From assembly GCF_004944975.1 (NCBI RefSeq), contig NZ_SPQG01000009.1, positions 1 to 64,000 on the forward strand: 64,000 bases of DNA, written 5' to 3'. Position 1 is the stretch's first letter; each line of letters opens with the position of its first letter. The position numbers and the translations under genes were made by a program. The notes under the pieces were generated by a model that worked only from the letters and a program-made list of their open reading frames with translations, made no database searches and had not been told where the DNA came from. Shown here one piece after another: positions 34,085 to 43,324 of the stretch. This DNA comes from Halorhabdus amylolytica (GTDB lineage: Archaea; Halobacteriota; Halobacteria; Halobacteriales; Haloarculaceae).

Positions 34085-34128
34085 ATTTCTCCCCAGCGCT
34101 GATGAGGGTTTTCACCCAACGGGGACAC

Positions 34129-34794
34129 ATGAACGACGACGCCCGAGTCCGGCTCTTCCTGCTGGTCGGGCTGACGGCGATCGGTGTCAGTCTCGCGGGC
34201 GCAGGTGTCGCTCTCGGAGTCGGAGATCGCCTCGCGGCTGGCGACCGGACGGGGGAAGTCAGTGTCACCGGGACCAACGTGACCGTCTCCAGCAGCGACG
34301 GCGACGTCGTACTGATGGAGAATCTCTCGGACGTCAGCGACATCGAGATTACGGAGGACGGGGGCGGGATCACGGTCGCGGAACGCGACGACAGCCCCTT
34401 CACCCGTTCCGAACGCGAGCGAGCCGTCGAGATAGCCCGAACAAACGGAACCGTCGAGTCGTACCTCGAAACGATCGAAACCCCCGATATCAGTGTCGAA
34501 CCGATCGAGAAGTTGAGCCTGGAAGCGTCCGAGAGCACCACGGTCGAGTTCGACGTGAACGGGACGAACGACACGATCGCGTCCGGGGAGGGCGTTCAGA
34601 TCGTGAACGTCAGTGTCGAGGAATCGGACGGCTCCGTGAAGATCGATCGCGAACCGTCCTACGTCGAGGACGAGGCGGTCGTCCGGATCGGATCTTCCGC
34701 CCGCGAACGCTCCCGATACTGGGTCAAGGTCGATCTGGCGATCGGGACCGTCACGGACGTGACCGACTGGGACGCTGTCAGTCAGTCGCCGTGA
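34129..34794 (+). CDS. Exported or membrane-anchored protein of unknown function
   Basis: 221 residues. A single N-terminal hydrophobic segment (RLFLLVGLTAIGVSLAGAGV) is an uncleaved anchor or signal. The outside part is acidic and rich in Thr/Val/Ser with several N-x-T/S glycosylation sequons (for example TNVTVSS and ENLSDVS). I recognise no domain. It is divergent from the membrane-anchored HTH regulator and carries the shared promoter motif, so it is a likely target of that regulator. Confidence 0.65.
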   Translation: MNDDARVRLFLLVGLTAIGVSLAGAGVALGVGDRLAAGDRTGEVSVTGTNVTVSSSDGDVVLMENLSDVSDIEITEDGGGITVAERDDSPFTRSERERAVEIARTNGTVESYLETIETPDISVEPIEKLSLEASESTTVEFDVNGTNDTIASGEGVQIVNVSVEESDGSVKIDREPSYVEDEAVVRIGSSARERSRYWVKVDLAIGTVTDVTDWDAVSQSP

Positions 34795-34943
34795 TTCCGC
34801 TGGGAGTCTCCCGGTCGGCACTTCTGCCGTTTCATCATGCTCGACTACAGCCCGTTCCGTCGTCCTGTTCACGTTCGCCTAACCTTTGTCCTGAAACCAA
34901 ATACCGGAAAATTTTACAGCATGTTGTTTCAATTCTGTATCAC

Positions 34944-35627
34944 ATGCGATCGATACGTCGCCCTTCCCTCGCGATCGGCATCGGAGCCCTCCTGATCGGC
35001 GTCGCGACCGTGGCAGGCTGGATATACGCGCTTTCGACGCCGTGGGCCGAAGGATCGGGATTTGTCGCCGGGTGGCGATGGATATTCGCGATGGTCGGTA
35101 TCGCGTCCGGCGTCGTCGCCGTGGGGTGTGCGGTTGCATTGCTTGCCGTCGAACGATTCCTCTCGCCCTCCAGTACGGAGCGAAAGCTCCTCGTCGGCGG
35201 TGCGAGTATGCTGGCCATCGGTGTCCTCGTTGTCCACCTCCATTTGGCATTTCTTTGGTACGTTCCGGTCGAGTATCCGAGGAGAACCTGGATGGTCATT
35301 CTGGGGATCCTGGCCAAAATCGGGGCGGCCTTCCTGCCTTTGGGTTTCATCCTCGCCGTTTCCGGCCTCCTCCTGGTCGTCGCATCGACGAGAAGGGACG
35401 GGCATGCCCCGCCAGGGCGGACGCTGGTTCGGATCAGCGCTGGCATGGTGCTTTTCGGGATCGCCTTGCTGGGGCTCTCGAACGGGCTACGGATGCTGGG
35501 GTGGCGGGCGATGGGCGGCCTTCCGGCCACGCTCGGCGGGTTGTTGCTTCCCATCGGCGTTCCGACACTGATCGTTGGCGGTCTCCTCACGGTGATCGCG
35601 CGGTGGCGAGGATCGCCAGCGAGATGA
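34944..35627 (+). CDS. Polytopic membrane protein of unknown function
   Basis: 227 residues with about six hydrophobic segments, for example LAIGIGALLIGVATVAGWIY, then WIFAMVGIASGVVAVGCAVA, and a last one ending in LPIGVPTLIVGGLL. Loops are short and Arg-rich on one side (positive-inside). No family is recognised. The ATG at 34944 follows an A/T-rich stretch (AAATTTTACAGC, 34910-34922), a plausible TATA region. A longer frame starting at 34065 is a shadow of the upstream gene. Confidence 0.6.
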   Translation: MRSIRRPSLAIGIGALLIGVATVAGWIYALSTPWAEGSGFVAGWRWIFAMVGIASGVVAVGCAVALLAVERFLSPSSTERKLLVGGASMLAIGVLVVHLHLAFLWYVPVEYPRRTWMVILGILAKIGAAFLPLGFILAVSGLLLVVASTRRDGHAPPGRTLVRISAGMVLFGIALLGLSNGLRMLGWRAMGGLPATLGGLLLPIGVPTLIVGGLLTVIARWRGSPAR

Positions 35628-35653
35628 ACACAAAAAACGGCTGTGTGAGACGA

Positions 35654-36670
35654 TCAGGCGTCGACTGCGGCGTCGATGCGCTCCCACTGGTCCTCGGAGA
35701 GGGAGACGTCAACCGCACCCAGGTTCTCGTCGAGTTGGTCGATAGTTCGGGCACCGATGATCGGAACAATTGTCAGATCGTCGTGGTCTATCAACCAGCG
35801 CAGTGAGACCTGTGCGGGCGTCGCCTCGACCTCCGTGGCGACCGCACGAACCTCTTCGAGGACGTTCCACGCCGCGTCCGCGACGTAGTCGCTCTCGAAC
35901 GCCTGATCGATCTCGGCGCGGGACCCGTCGGGCGCCCGGATCTCGCCGTCCACGCGCTCGTACTTGCCGGTGAGGAACCCGCCGTGCAGCGGCGAGTACG
36001 GGCACACGGCGAGATCCTGGTCTCTGCACACGTCGAGGTACTCCGCGATCGGTTCTTTGTGTTCCGGCGGTTGATCCAGTTCGTCGACGATCGGCTCGCG
36101 GTACACCGCCGAGTACTCGGGCTGGGTGACGGTGAACGCCTCGTAATTGTTGACGTCCGCCTTCCAGAGACCCTTGGTCAGTTTCCAGGCTTCAGCCGTC
36201 GAGAGGCCGACGTGATGGACTTTCCCCTCGCTGACGAGGTCGTCGATCGTGCGGAGCGTTCGTTCGATCGGGGTCTCGTCGTCGAAGCGATGCAAATAGA
36301 GGATGTCCAGGTAATCGGTCCCGAGTTTGTCGAGAGATGCCTCGACTTCAGCACGGACGTTCTTCCGCGAGAGGTTGTCGTCGAACCGCGAGACGTCCGA
36401 CCAGTAGACCTTCGAGGCAACCACGAACTGCTCACGATCGCGCTCGGCGAGCCACTCGCCGATCCAGCGCTCGCTGTCGCCACCGCCATAGACGTTTGCG
36501 GTGTCGATGAAATTCCCGCCGCGGTCGGCGTAGGCATCGAGGAGTTCGTGAGCCTCCTCGCGACCGGTCTCGACGATCCCCGTCTCTTCGTGTTCCATCC
36601 CGAAGCGCCACGTTCCCAGCGCGATCGGCGATACTTCCAGGCCAGTGGAGCCGAGTCTGACATACTCCAT
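35654..36670 (-). CDS. Aldo/keto reductase
   Basis: 338 residues of the NADPH-dependent (alpha/beta)8 family. The tetrad is visible: Asp and Tyr in NFIDTANVYGGGDSERWIGE, Lys in FVVASKVYW and His in DILYLHRFDDETP. The C terminus IVPIIGARTIDQLDENLGAV binds the cofactor. Family members reduce sugars and other carbonyls. Lying next to two GH127 genes on the same strand, it may act on pentoses released from plant-type polysaccharides; that is inference. Confidence 0.9.
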   Translation of the reverse strand: MEYVRLGSTGLEVSPIALGTWRFGMEHEETGIVETGREEAHELLDAYADRGGNFIDTANVYGGGDSERWIGEWLAERDREQFVVASKVYWSDVSRFDDNLSRKNVRAEVEASLDKLGTDYLDILYLHRFDDETPIERTLRTIDDLVSEGKVHHVGLSTAEAWKLTKGLWKADVNNYEAFTVTQPEYSAVYREPIVDELDQPPEHKEPIAEYLDVCRDQDLAVCPYSPLHGGFLTGKYERVDGEIRAPDGSRAEIDQAFESDYVADAAWNVLEEVRAVATEVEATPAQVSLRWLIDHDDLTIVPIIGARTIDQLDENLGAVDVSLSEDQWERIDAAVDA

Positions 36671-36752
36671 AATGGTAATTGATCGGGGCCTGAAATCAAT
36701 CCACGGATTGGGGAACGCGAGGGTACCCGTGATTTCGGGACTGCGCTCGGAT

Positions 36753-38768
36753 CTACGTGGTCGGGATCCAGACCGTCATGGCCCCGTCCTCGCGGTTGTC
36801 CCAGGCGAAGTAGGGGATCGCGACGATCTCCGTTTCCGTCCGATTGACTCTATCGACCGAGCGGTACAACGAGTCCGTCCACGTGTCCAGGTCAGAAGCA
36901 GTCCCCTCGCCCCGGAGAACGGTCGTCCCGCCGAGGAGGTCCGGGTCGTGCTCGGGGTCGGGATCGAAGTCGTCGGGGTCCGACACCGCGAGTGTCTCGA
37001 CCGGAACGGAGTGGTCGGCGTCCTCGACGCAGTAGACGAGCGGACCCCGCCTGACGGCGACGCGGCCGGCGTCGTCCCTGACGCGCGGGTCCGCCGCGAG
37101 CACCTCGACCGGTTGGGAGAACGAGAGCGCGACCTCGTCGCCTGCTTCCCACGTTCGTTCGACCGAGAGGTAGTCGTCGCTCGCGGACGGGACATTCGTT
37201 TCGGCGATCGTCTCACCGTTGACGGTGGCCTCGACGTTCGTGACCCACTCCGGGATTCGGACGCGGAGTTCGAATGCCCCAGGGTCGTCGTGAGTGAACT
37301 TGATGTTGGTCTCGCCCTCCCAGGGCATCGCGGTCGACTGCGTTAGCGCCACGGTATCCTCACCCAGTTCCGTCTCGATCGAACTCCCGACGAACTGGTT
37401 CACGTACAGCGTCTCGCCATCGGTTCCCCGCGCGTAGATGTACCGTTCGAGCGAGGCGAGCAACCGTGCGGCGTTCGGCGGACAGCACGCCACGTAGAAC
37501 CACTCCTTGCGGTGGTGATCGCCCGTCGTCTCCAGCGGATTGACGTAGAAAAAGCGGTCGCCGCTGACGGAAACCCCTGCCAGAAAGCCGTTGTACAGCG
37601 TCCGTTCTATCAGGTCGGCGTAGTCCCTCTCGGCGGTCAACTCGAACAGGCGGTGGTTCCAGAAGATGCTGCCGATGGCGGCGCACGTTTCGGCGTAAGC
37701 GGTGTCGTTGGGGAGGTCGTAGTCCTCAGTGAACCCCTCGTGTTCGTGTTCGGAACCGATGCCACCGGTCACGTACATCCGTTTCGTCGTCATGTTCTCC
37801 CAGAGCCGTTGGATCGCCGTCCACAGCTCCTCGTCGTCGCGTTCCTGCAGGAGCGACGTCACGCCCGTATAGAAGTACATCGCCCGGACGGCGTGTCCCT
37901 CGACGGTCTCCTGCTCACGGAGGGGGAGGTGGTCCTGGGCGTAGCTGCCGTCGTACTCGCCGTCCCTGAGGAAATGATTACGGGCCCCCTCGGCGGCGGT
38001 CTGACCGTGGTGAACGAAGTCGGCACCGGCGATCTCCTCGACGTTCGCGAGTTCGTCCGCAAGCGGCGACGGGTCCTGTCCGCGCGCGTCGACGAAGTAC
38101 TCGGCGAGATCGAGATACCGCTCCTCGCCGGTGACGCGATACAGTTTGACCAGCGCGAGTTCGATCTCTTCGTGACCTGGTACGCCGTTTTGCCCGTCGG
38201 GTCCGAACTGCCGGTCGATGTGGTCGGCGAACGCCCTCGCGACGTCGAGCAAGCCCTCGGACCCGGTAGCGCGGTAGTGGGCAACAGCGGCCTCGATCAG
38301 GTGACCGGCGCAGTACAGTTCGTGCATCACCGCGAGGTTGGTCCACTTCATCTCCGGCTCGACGAGCTGGAAGTAGGTGTGGAGGTAGCCGTCGTCCTCC
38401 TGGGCGTCGGCTAGCAGCTCGATCACCTCGTTGACGCGCTCGCGAAGGTCCGGTTCCTCGCCCGTCGCGAGGACGTAACTCGCCGCTTCGAGCCACTTGT
38501 AGGCGTCCGAGTCGATGAACATCGGTCCCTCGAAAGCGCCGTCCTCTCCGGACGAATCGCCTTCCTGGCCCCCGCTCGTCTCGTCCGCTGTGGCACCCCT
38601 GGCGACGCGCCGGAAGTTCGCCAGACAGCCGTTCGCCTCCAGCTGATCGTACTGGTGGGCGATCGTCACCTCGCGGTTGGTCTCGACGCGCGGAGTCCAG
38701 AAGTCGTCGTCGAGTTCAACGTCCGAGATCGGCACTGACTCCGCTGTCGCTCTGGGTCCTGCGGGCAT
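36753..38768 (-). CDS. GH127 family glycoside hydrolase (beta-L-arabinofuranosidase-like)
   Basis: 671 residues. The zinc-site residues known from Bifidobacterium HypBA1 (Glu, Cys, and a Cys-Cys pair) match Glu360 and Cys362 in YAETCAAIG and Cys428-Cys429 in VACCPPNAAR, one of which would be the nucleophile. The N-terminal (alpha/alpha)6 domain includes DAQEDDGYLHTYFQLVEPEM and the C-terminal part is beta-rich. No signal peptide, so it acts on imported oligosaccharides. A Gly/Ser/Glu insertion at residues ~60-82 is missing from its neighbour. It lies downstream of a paralog. Confidence 0.9.
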   Translation of the reverse strand: MPAGPRATAESVPISDVELDDDFWTPRVETNREVTIAHQYDQLEANGCLANFRRVARGATADETSGGQEGDSSGEDGAFEGPMFIDSDAYKWLEAASYVLATGEEPDLRERVNEVIELLADAQEDDGYLHTYFQLVEPEMKWTNLAVMHELYCAGHLIEAAVAHYRATGSEGLLDVARAFADHIDRQFGPDGQNGVPGHEEIELALVKLYRVTGEERYLDLAEYFVDARGQDPSPLADELANVEEIAGADFVHHGQTAAEGARNHFLRDGEYDGSYAQDHLPLREQETVEGHAVRAMYFYTGVTSLLQERDDEELWTAIQRLWENMTTKRMYVTGGIGSEHEHEGFTEDYDLPNDTAYAETCAAIGSIFWNHRLFELTAERDYADLIERTLYNGFLAGVSVSGDRFFYVNPLETTGDHHRKEWFYVACCPPNAARLLASLERYIYARGTDGETLYVNQFVGSSIETELGEDTVALTQSTAMPWEGETNIKFTHDDPGAFELRVRIPEWVTNVEATVNGETIAETNVPSASDDYLSVERTWEAGDEVALSFSQPVEVLAADPRVRDDAGRVAVRRGPLVYCVEDADHSVPVETLAVSDPDDFDPDPEHDPDLLGGTTVLRGEGTASDLDTWTDSLYRSVDRVNRTETEIVAIPYFAWDNREDGAMTVWIPTT

Positions 38769-38842
38769 ACGTCCCTCATAAGCGAGCGCGACGAACTAAT
38801 AGATACTGCGTCTGCGACTCCGGCCCCATCGACGATCGGATG

Positions 38843-38961
38843 CGATCACTTCGATCCCGCGTTGGCGACGAGGGACGATCACTCCGATCTGGTGTCGGCG
38901 ACGAGGGACGATCACTCCGATCTGGTGTCGGCGACGAGGGACGATCACTTCGGTCCCGCCG
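38843..38961. repeat. 33-bp tandem repeat running from the end of the second GH127 gene
   Basis: Units begin at 38843, 38876, 38909 and 38942 (the last partial), each starting CGATCACT and ending GGCGACGAGGGA. Units 2 and 3 are identical; unit 1 differs at a few positions. The last, partial unit covers the final codons and stop (38945) of the upstream GH127 gene, so the array extends that 3' end into the 176-bp spacer. Confidence 0.9.
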
Positions 38962-40936
38962 ACCGCCGGGACGCTGCCTCGACCCAGACGCGCATCTCGT
39001 CCTCGCCGCGGTTGGCCCAGCCGTAGTAGGGGATCGCACGGACGGTCACAGGTTCCGTGTCAACCTGTGAATCCGGCTTGTAGAGCTCTTCGTCGGTCCA
39101 GGACGACTCCTCGGGGACGAGGGCGTCGAGATCCAGCGTCGTGACGCCGTCGAGCAGTTCGTCGTCGTGTTCGATGCCGACGTCCCCGTCGGGATCGAGC
39201 TCGACCTGGTGGAGCGGCCGCGGACTGTCAGTCCCTTCCAGACAGTAGACGATCGGGCCCCGCTGGACGGCGACGCGGCCGGCGTCGCTTTCGAGTGCTG
39301 GATGCCCCCGGAGGAACTGGACCGGGAACCCGGCCCCGAACCTGACTTCGTCGCCAGGCGCCCACTCACGCTCGATCCGACAGAACTCGCCGGGGGACGC
39401 TTCGACGGACTCCTCGGTACGCTCGCCGTCCGAAGCCGCGACAGTCACGGAAACATCGCTACACCACGACGGGATCCGGAGTGCGAGTTCGAACGTCAAC
39501 GGTTCCTCGGGCGTCACTGAAATCGTCGTCTCGGCGTCCCAGGGGAACGCCGTCTCCTGGTCGACGGTCACGGTCGTCTCCCCGAGTTCGACCGTCGCCT
39601 CGCTGCCGATGTGGTGGTTGACGTACAGCGAGGCGTTGCCGACTGCGTAGACGTGACTCCCAAGCGACCCGACGAGTCGCGGCACGTTCGTCGGACAGCA
39701 GGCGGTCTCGAACCAGCCCTGTCGTTGGGCCGCGAACCGGTTGGGATCCTCGTCATGGAGCGGGTGACCGTCAGTCCCCATCTCGTGTGGGTTGGCATAG
39801 AAGAACCGTCGCCCGTCGAGCGAGAGTCCCGCCAGAAACGCGTTGTAAAGCGTCCGGGACTGCAGGTCGCCGTAGCGCGCCTCGCCGGTCAACTGAAGCA
39901 GACGCTGGTTCCAGAGGATGCTCCCGAGGGCGGCACACGTCTCAGCATACGAGGTGTCGTTGGGGAGGTCGTAGTCCTCGGTGAACCGCTCGCCGACGTG
40001 CGAGGAGCCGACGGCGCCGGTGACGTACATCCGCTTCGTCGTCATGTTTTCCCACAATCCTTCGAGGACATCGAGCAGTTCCTCGTCGTCGGTTTCGAGC
40101 GCCACGTCGGCTGCCCCAGTGTAGAAGTACATCGCCCGGACGGCGTGTCCCTCGACGGTCTCCTGCTCGCGGAGGGGTGCGTGGTCTTGCAAGTAGCGTC
40201 CGTCGTACTCGCCGTCATCGACGACGTGGTCGGACGGTTCACCCGCGATCTCCTCGGGATGGGAGACCTCGTAGGCCAGCCGCGAGTCCGCGGCGCCTCG
40301 CCGGTCGACGAAGTACTGCGCGAGGTCGAGATATCGCTCCTCGCCGGTGACGCGATACAGTTTGACCAGCGCGAGTTCGATCTCCTCGTGACCCGGCACA
40401 CCGTCTTTGCCGTCAGGTCCGAACCGCCGGTCGATGTGGTCGGCGAACGCCGTCGCGACATCGAGCAACCGCTCCTCGCCCGTCGCTTCCTCGTGGGCGA
40501 TCGCCGCCTCGAAGAGGTGACCGGCGCAGTACAGCTCGTGGAGTACGTGAAGGTTGGTCCACTTCATCTCCGGCTCGACGAGCTGGAAGTAGGTGTTGAG
40601 ATAGCCGTCGTCCTCCTGGGCGTCGACTAGCAGGTCGACCACTTCGTCGATGCGCTTGCGCAGTTCCGAATCCTCGTCCGTCGCGAGGAAGTAACAGGCC
40701 CCCTCGAGCCACTTGTAGACGTCCGAGTCGTTGTAGAACCGGCCCTGGAACTCCCCGTCGACGTGGCCAGCAGCGACGCGGAAGTTCTCGATGCGGCCTG
40801 ACTCGACCAGTCGGTCGTACACGAAGTCGATCGTCGTCTCCCGGACCGTCTCGATCCGGGGGGTCCAGAACTCGTCATCGATCGTCGCGTCCTCGACACT
40901 CACTGGTTCGGGATACGCGTGGACGTTCGACGTCAT
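38945..40936 (-). CDS. GH127 family glycoside hydrolase, second copy
   Basis: 663 residues, clearly paralogous to the 36753-38768 protein along the whole length. The catalytic metal set is intact: Glu332 and Cys334 in YAETCAALG, Cys413-Cys414 in ETACCPTNVPR. It has a longer loop before the Cys pair (HPLHDEDPNRFAAQRQ) and lacks the Gly/Ser insertion, so specificity may differ. No signal peptide. It is the promoter-proximal member of the pair. Its 3' end is repeated in the spacer. Confidence 0.9.
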   Translation of the reverse strand: MTSNVHAYPEPVSVEDATIDDEFWTPRIETVRETTIDFVYDRLVESGRIENFRVAAGHVDGEFQGRFYNDSDVYKWLEGACYFLATDEDSELRKRIDEVVDLLVDAQEDDGYLNTYFQLVEPEMKWTNLHVLHELYCAGHLFEAAIAHEEATGEERLLDVATAFADHIDRRFGPDGKDGVPGHEEIELALVKLYRVTGEERYLDLAQYFVDRRGAADSRLAYEVSHPEEIAGEPSDHVVDDGEYDGRYLQDHAPLREQETVEGHAVRAMYFYTGAADVALETDDEELLDVLEGLWENMTTKRMYVTGAVGSSHVGERFTEDYDLPNDTSYAETCAALGSILWNQRLLQLTGEARYGDLQSRTLYNAFLAGLSLDGRRFFYANPHEMGTDGHPLHDEDPNRFAAQRQGWFETACCPTNVPRLVGSLGSHVYAVGNASLYVNHHIGSEATVELGETTVTVDQETAFPWDAETTISVTPEEPLTFELALRIPSWCSDVSVTVAASDGERTEESVEASPGEFCRIEREWAPGDEVRFGAGFPVQFLRGHPALESDAGRVAVQRGPIVYCLEGTDSPRPLHQVELDPDGDVGIEHDDELLDGVTTLDLDALVPEESSWTDEELYKPDSQVDTEPVTVRAIPYYGWANRGEDEMRVWVEAASRRSAGPK

Positions 40937-41025
40937 GGGTACCGATCTCTACCCCTCTTCTTAAGCGTTTCCCGCCGCGCGAACGCGTTCGATCTACTGT
41001 CTGTCGGCGGATAGGCCGAGGCAGT

Positions 41026-42006
41026 TCACTGTCTGTCGTCGTCGATGACGATTTCGCCCGATTCGACCAGTGCCTCGACAGCTTCGCGGGTGGCTTCCAG
41101 CGACGTGTACCGTGGTTCGTATCCCAGGGACTCGCGGGCTTTTTCGATGCTCACGTTCGGGCTGTGGCGGATGTGATCCTCAGTCGCCTCGATCGCATCC
41201 TCGTCGTACTCCGGACGGCCAGCCCATTCTTCGAAGGGGAGGAAGGTGAGATCGGCTTCCCGGCCGAACCAGCCAGCCGCGGCTTCGGCGTATCCTCTGA
41301 GTGTGAGTGCCCGTGGCGAGACGACGTGGAAGGCTTCCCCGACGGCGGCCGACCAGTTCTCTAGAGCCCGCTGGAAGCCCTGGGCCACGTCGTCGGCATG
41401 GACGTGATGGACGGTCTCTAGCCCGAAGTTCGGCAGTGCAACTTCCTCACCCTCCGCAAGTCTCGAGAACACGGCGGGATCGAAGTTGCCCGCCGGATTC
41501 AGCGGCGTCCAGCCGGGACCGACGATGTGGCCGGGATGGAGTATCGTCGCCGGGAAGTCGTTCTTGCGGGCCTCTTCGAGGAGGTATTCTTCTATCTCCG
41601 CTTTCTTGCGACCATACTCGCCGATCGGGCGACGAGTCCGGGGATTGTCTTCGGTCGTCGGGACGACGTCGCTATGGCCGTGAACCCAGATCGTCCCACA
41701 GTGCAGGAAGTGTTGGATATTGTCCCGGAGTACTGATACCAGATTCTCCGCACTCTCCCGGTCGAAACAGATGAGGTCGATCACGGCATCGGGGTCGGTG
41801 GCGAGGATTTCTTCACCGAACTCGCCACGTTCTTCCGCGTTCTCGCGATCGATCTCGACCGATTCGACGGACTGCCACGCACCGTCGTCTCGGTACGGAT
41901 CGCTCTCTCCACGGCTGACCGAGACGACTTCGTGGCCAGCACGGACCAGTCGGGGAACGAGATACGTCCCGATGTGTCCGGTCGCTCCGATGATCGTGAC
42001 TCGCAT
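41026..42006 (-). CDS. NAD-dependent epimerase/dehydratase family protein
   Basis: 326 residues, short-chain extended type. The start MRVTIIGATGHIGTYLVPRL has the TGxxGxxG dinucleotide loop, and YGRKKAEIEEYL gives the catalytic Tyr-x3-Lys. The segment ILHPGHIVGPGWTPLN follows. Substrates are usually nucleotide sugars or related compounds; the precise one is unknown. The start at 42006 is the first Met at the Rossmann strand; a long upstream extension is a shadow. It stands next to the GH127 genes on the same strand. Confidence 0.85.
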   Translation of the reverse strand: MRVTIIGATGHIGTYLVPRLVRAGHEVVSVSRGESDPYRDDGAWQSVESVEIDRENAEERGEFGEEILATDPDAVIDLICFDRESAENLVSVLRDNIQHFLHCGTIWVHGHSDVVPTTEDNPRTRRPIGEYGRKKAEIEEYLLEEARKNDFPATILHPGHIVGPGWTPLNPAGNFDPAVFSRLAEGEEVALPNFGLETVHHVHADDVAQGFQRALENWSAAVGEAFHVVSPRALTLRGYAEAAAGWFGREADLTFLPFEEWAGRPEYDEDAIEATEDHIRHSPNVSIEKARESLGYEPRYTSLEATREAVEALVESGEIVIDDDRQ

Positions 42007-42297
42007 GCTCTTTACCGCCCTCCCAATGCGCTTAGATGTTCGGGATGGTGTAAACCCGACGTGACGAGTGAATGGTACGAACCACGCCGATCGAGACGTT
42101 CCATTCTCTCCGATGGGTCGTATCCCCGTCGATGGACTCGTTTCGGTCGTGACGCGATGGTGTGGATCAGCACAGGGGTGAGTGGACGGGGAGTTCTGGG
42201 GGAGACGAGACAGCACAGTACAACAGACCGACAGTTCGACGGTCAGATGTCAGACGGGCCCGTGGAGTTTATGTAACAGGACCGGGTACACGGCGGT

Positions 42298-42537
42298 ATG
42301 GCCGAAATACTCGCCGAGAACCTCTCCGGGAAGGACGTCATGGGCTCGGACGGGGCCGAGATGGGTATGCTGTACAACATCACGATGGACATCGAGTCGG
42401 GGAAACTCGTCGACCTCGTCATCGAACCCGACGAGTCCCTGGGTGAGGCGTCTTTCGACGTCGATGAGGCGGGGCGTGTCCACGTCCCGGTCAGTCGCGT
42501 ACAGGCCGTCAAAGACCACATGATCATCCAGCGTTAA
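42298..42537 (+). CDS. PRC-barrel domain protein
   Basis: 79 residues, the whole protein being one PRC-barrel: LSGKDVMGSDGAEMGMLYNI, IESGKLVDLVIEPDE and VHVPVSRVQAVKDHMI. PRC-barrels occur in RNA-processing and photosynthesis proteins; in archaea this stand-alone form is commonly next to nob1. The next gene starts directly after its stop codon, so the two are translated from one mRNA and probably both act in ribosomal RNA maturation. Confidence 0.9.
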   Translation: MAEILAENLSGKDVMGSDGAEMGMLYNITMDIESGKLVDLVIEPDESLGEASFDVDEAGRVHVPVSRVQAVKDHMIIQR

Positions 42538-43002
42538 ATGAACGTTCTCGACGCCTCGGCTTTCATCAACGAGTATCACACCGACGACCGGATCGCGACC
42601 ATCCCGCTCGTCCGCGAGGAACTCGAAGACGAGAGCGCCTATCGCTTCGACGCCCTCGAGGGATCGGGGATGCACTTGCACATCCCCGACGAGGAGACCG
42701 TCGAACAGATCCGCCGGGCCGCCGGGGAGACCGGCGACCTGGACGGACTCTCGACGACGGACATCAGGCTCGTCGCGGCCGCCTTCGAACTCGACGGCCG
42801 GCTGGTCACCGACGACTACGCCATGCAGAACGTCGCCGAGAAGCTCGACATCGACGTCGAAGTGATCGCCAGGGACGGCATCGAGGAACAACGCGAGTGG
42901 CACTTCCAGTGTCAGGGCTGCGGCCGGGAGTTCGACGAACAGCACGACCGCTGTCCGATCTGTGGGAGCCCGCTTTCGAAGAAGAACCCGTCCAGCGCTT
43001 AG
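42538..43002 (+). CDS. nob1: Nob1 rRNA endonuclease
   Basis: 154 residues. Nob1 cuts the 3' end of 16S rRNA. The PIN domain shows LDASAFINEY (first Asp), LSTTDIRLVAAAFELD (second acidic set) and LVTDDYAMQNVA (third). The C-terminal zinc ribbon is CQGCGREFDEQHDRCPICG. The length equals archaeal Nob1. The start codon directly abuts the PRC-barrel stop. Confidence 0.95.
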   Translation: MNVLDASAFINEYHTDDRIATIPLVREELEDESAYRFDALEGSGMHLHIPDEETVEQIRRAAGETGDLDGLSTTDIRLVAAAFELDGRLVTDDYAMQNVAEKLDIDVEVIARDGIEEQREWHFQCQGCGREFDEQHDRCPICGSPLSKKNPSSA

Positions 43003-43051
43003 GCTTCGGTCTCGTCGGGCCGATCCGACGCCGGTGACGTCGCCGTTGCCC

Positions 43052-43240
43052 CTAGATCCGTGTATCGTCGCTCCGGGGTGATCGTCCCTCGTCGTCCCTG
43101 TGTTCGCCTTCTAGTGCGTCCAGTCCGAGGCTCAGTAACTGCCCCAACACCTCTTCCTCGGTCAGATCGTACTGCCGGGCGAGGGTCTCGATCTCGCGCG
43201 CCCGGTCGTCGTCGAGAACGACCGAGAAACGGGTCGGCAT
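43052..43240 (-). CDS. Small ribbon-helix-helix protein
   Basis: 62 residues. The strand TRFSVVLDDDRAREIETLAR followed by QYDLTEEEVLGQLLSLGLDAL is a CopG/Arc-like strand-helix-helix. The tail is charged. Such proteins bind DNA as dimers, either as stand-alone regulators or as antitoxins; no toxin gene lies next to it. It is convergent with nob1. Confidence 0.7.
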   Translation of the reverse strand: MPTRFSVVLDDDRAREIETLARQYDLTEEEVLGQLLSLGLDALEGEHRDDEGRSPRSDDTRI

Positions 43241-43324
43241 ACGTATCGAGAGTCAGTATCAGTTCATAAAACCACGTCAGACTTTTGTCGGACGACGCGG
43301 GAACGGGATCGACTTCTTTCGGGC

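Noticed and set aside
34065-34943. N-terminal extension of the membrane protein at 34944 (520-codon frame)
   Set aside because: The extension is the off-frame shadow of the gene at 34129 and is Arg-rich, with a normal promoter only before 34944.
38843-38961. CRISPR array or coding repeat
   Set aside because: The 33-bp units have no unique spacers, and open frames through them lack a start or continuity with a gene.
36753-40936. Long plus-strand frames opposite both GH127 genes
   Set aside because: They are antisense shadows produced by codon-position GC bias; the GH127 frames have family motifs along their full length.
42007-42297. Possible gene in the gap before the PRC-barrel gene (frames of 94-114 codons)
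   Set aside because: The frames overlap the neighbouring genes out of frame, have no recognisable motif, and composition is unlike haloarchaeal proteins.
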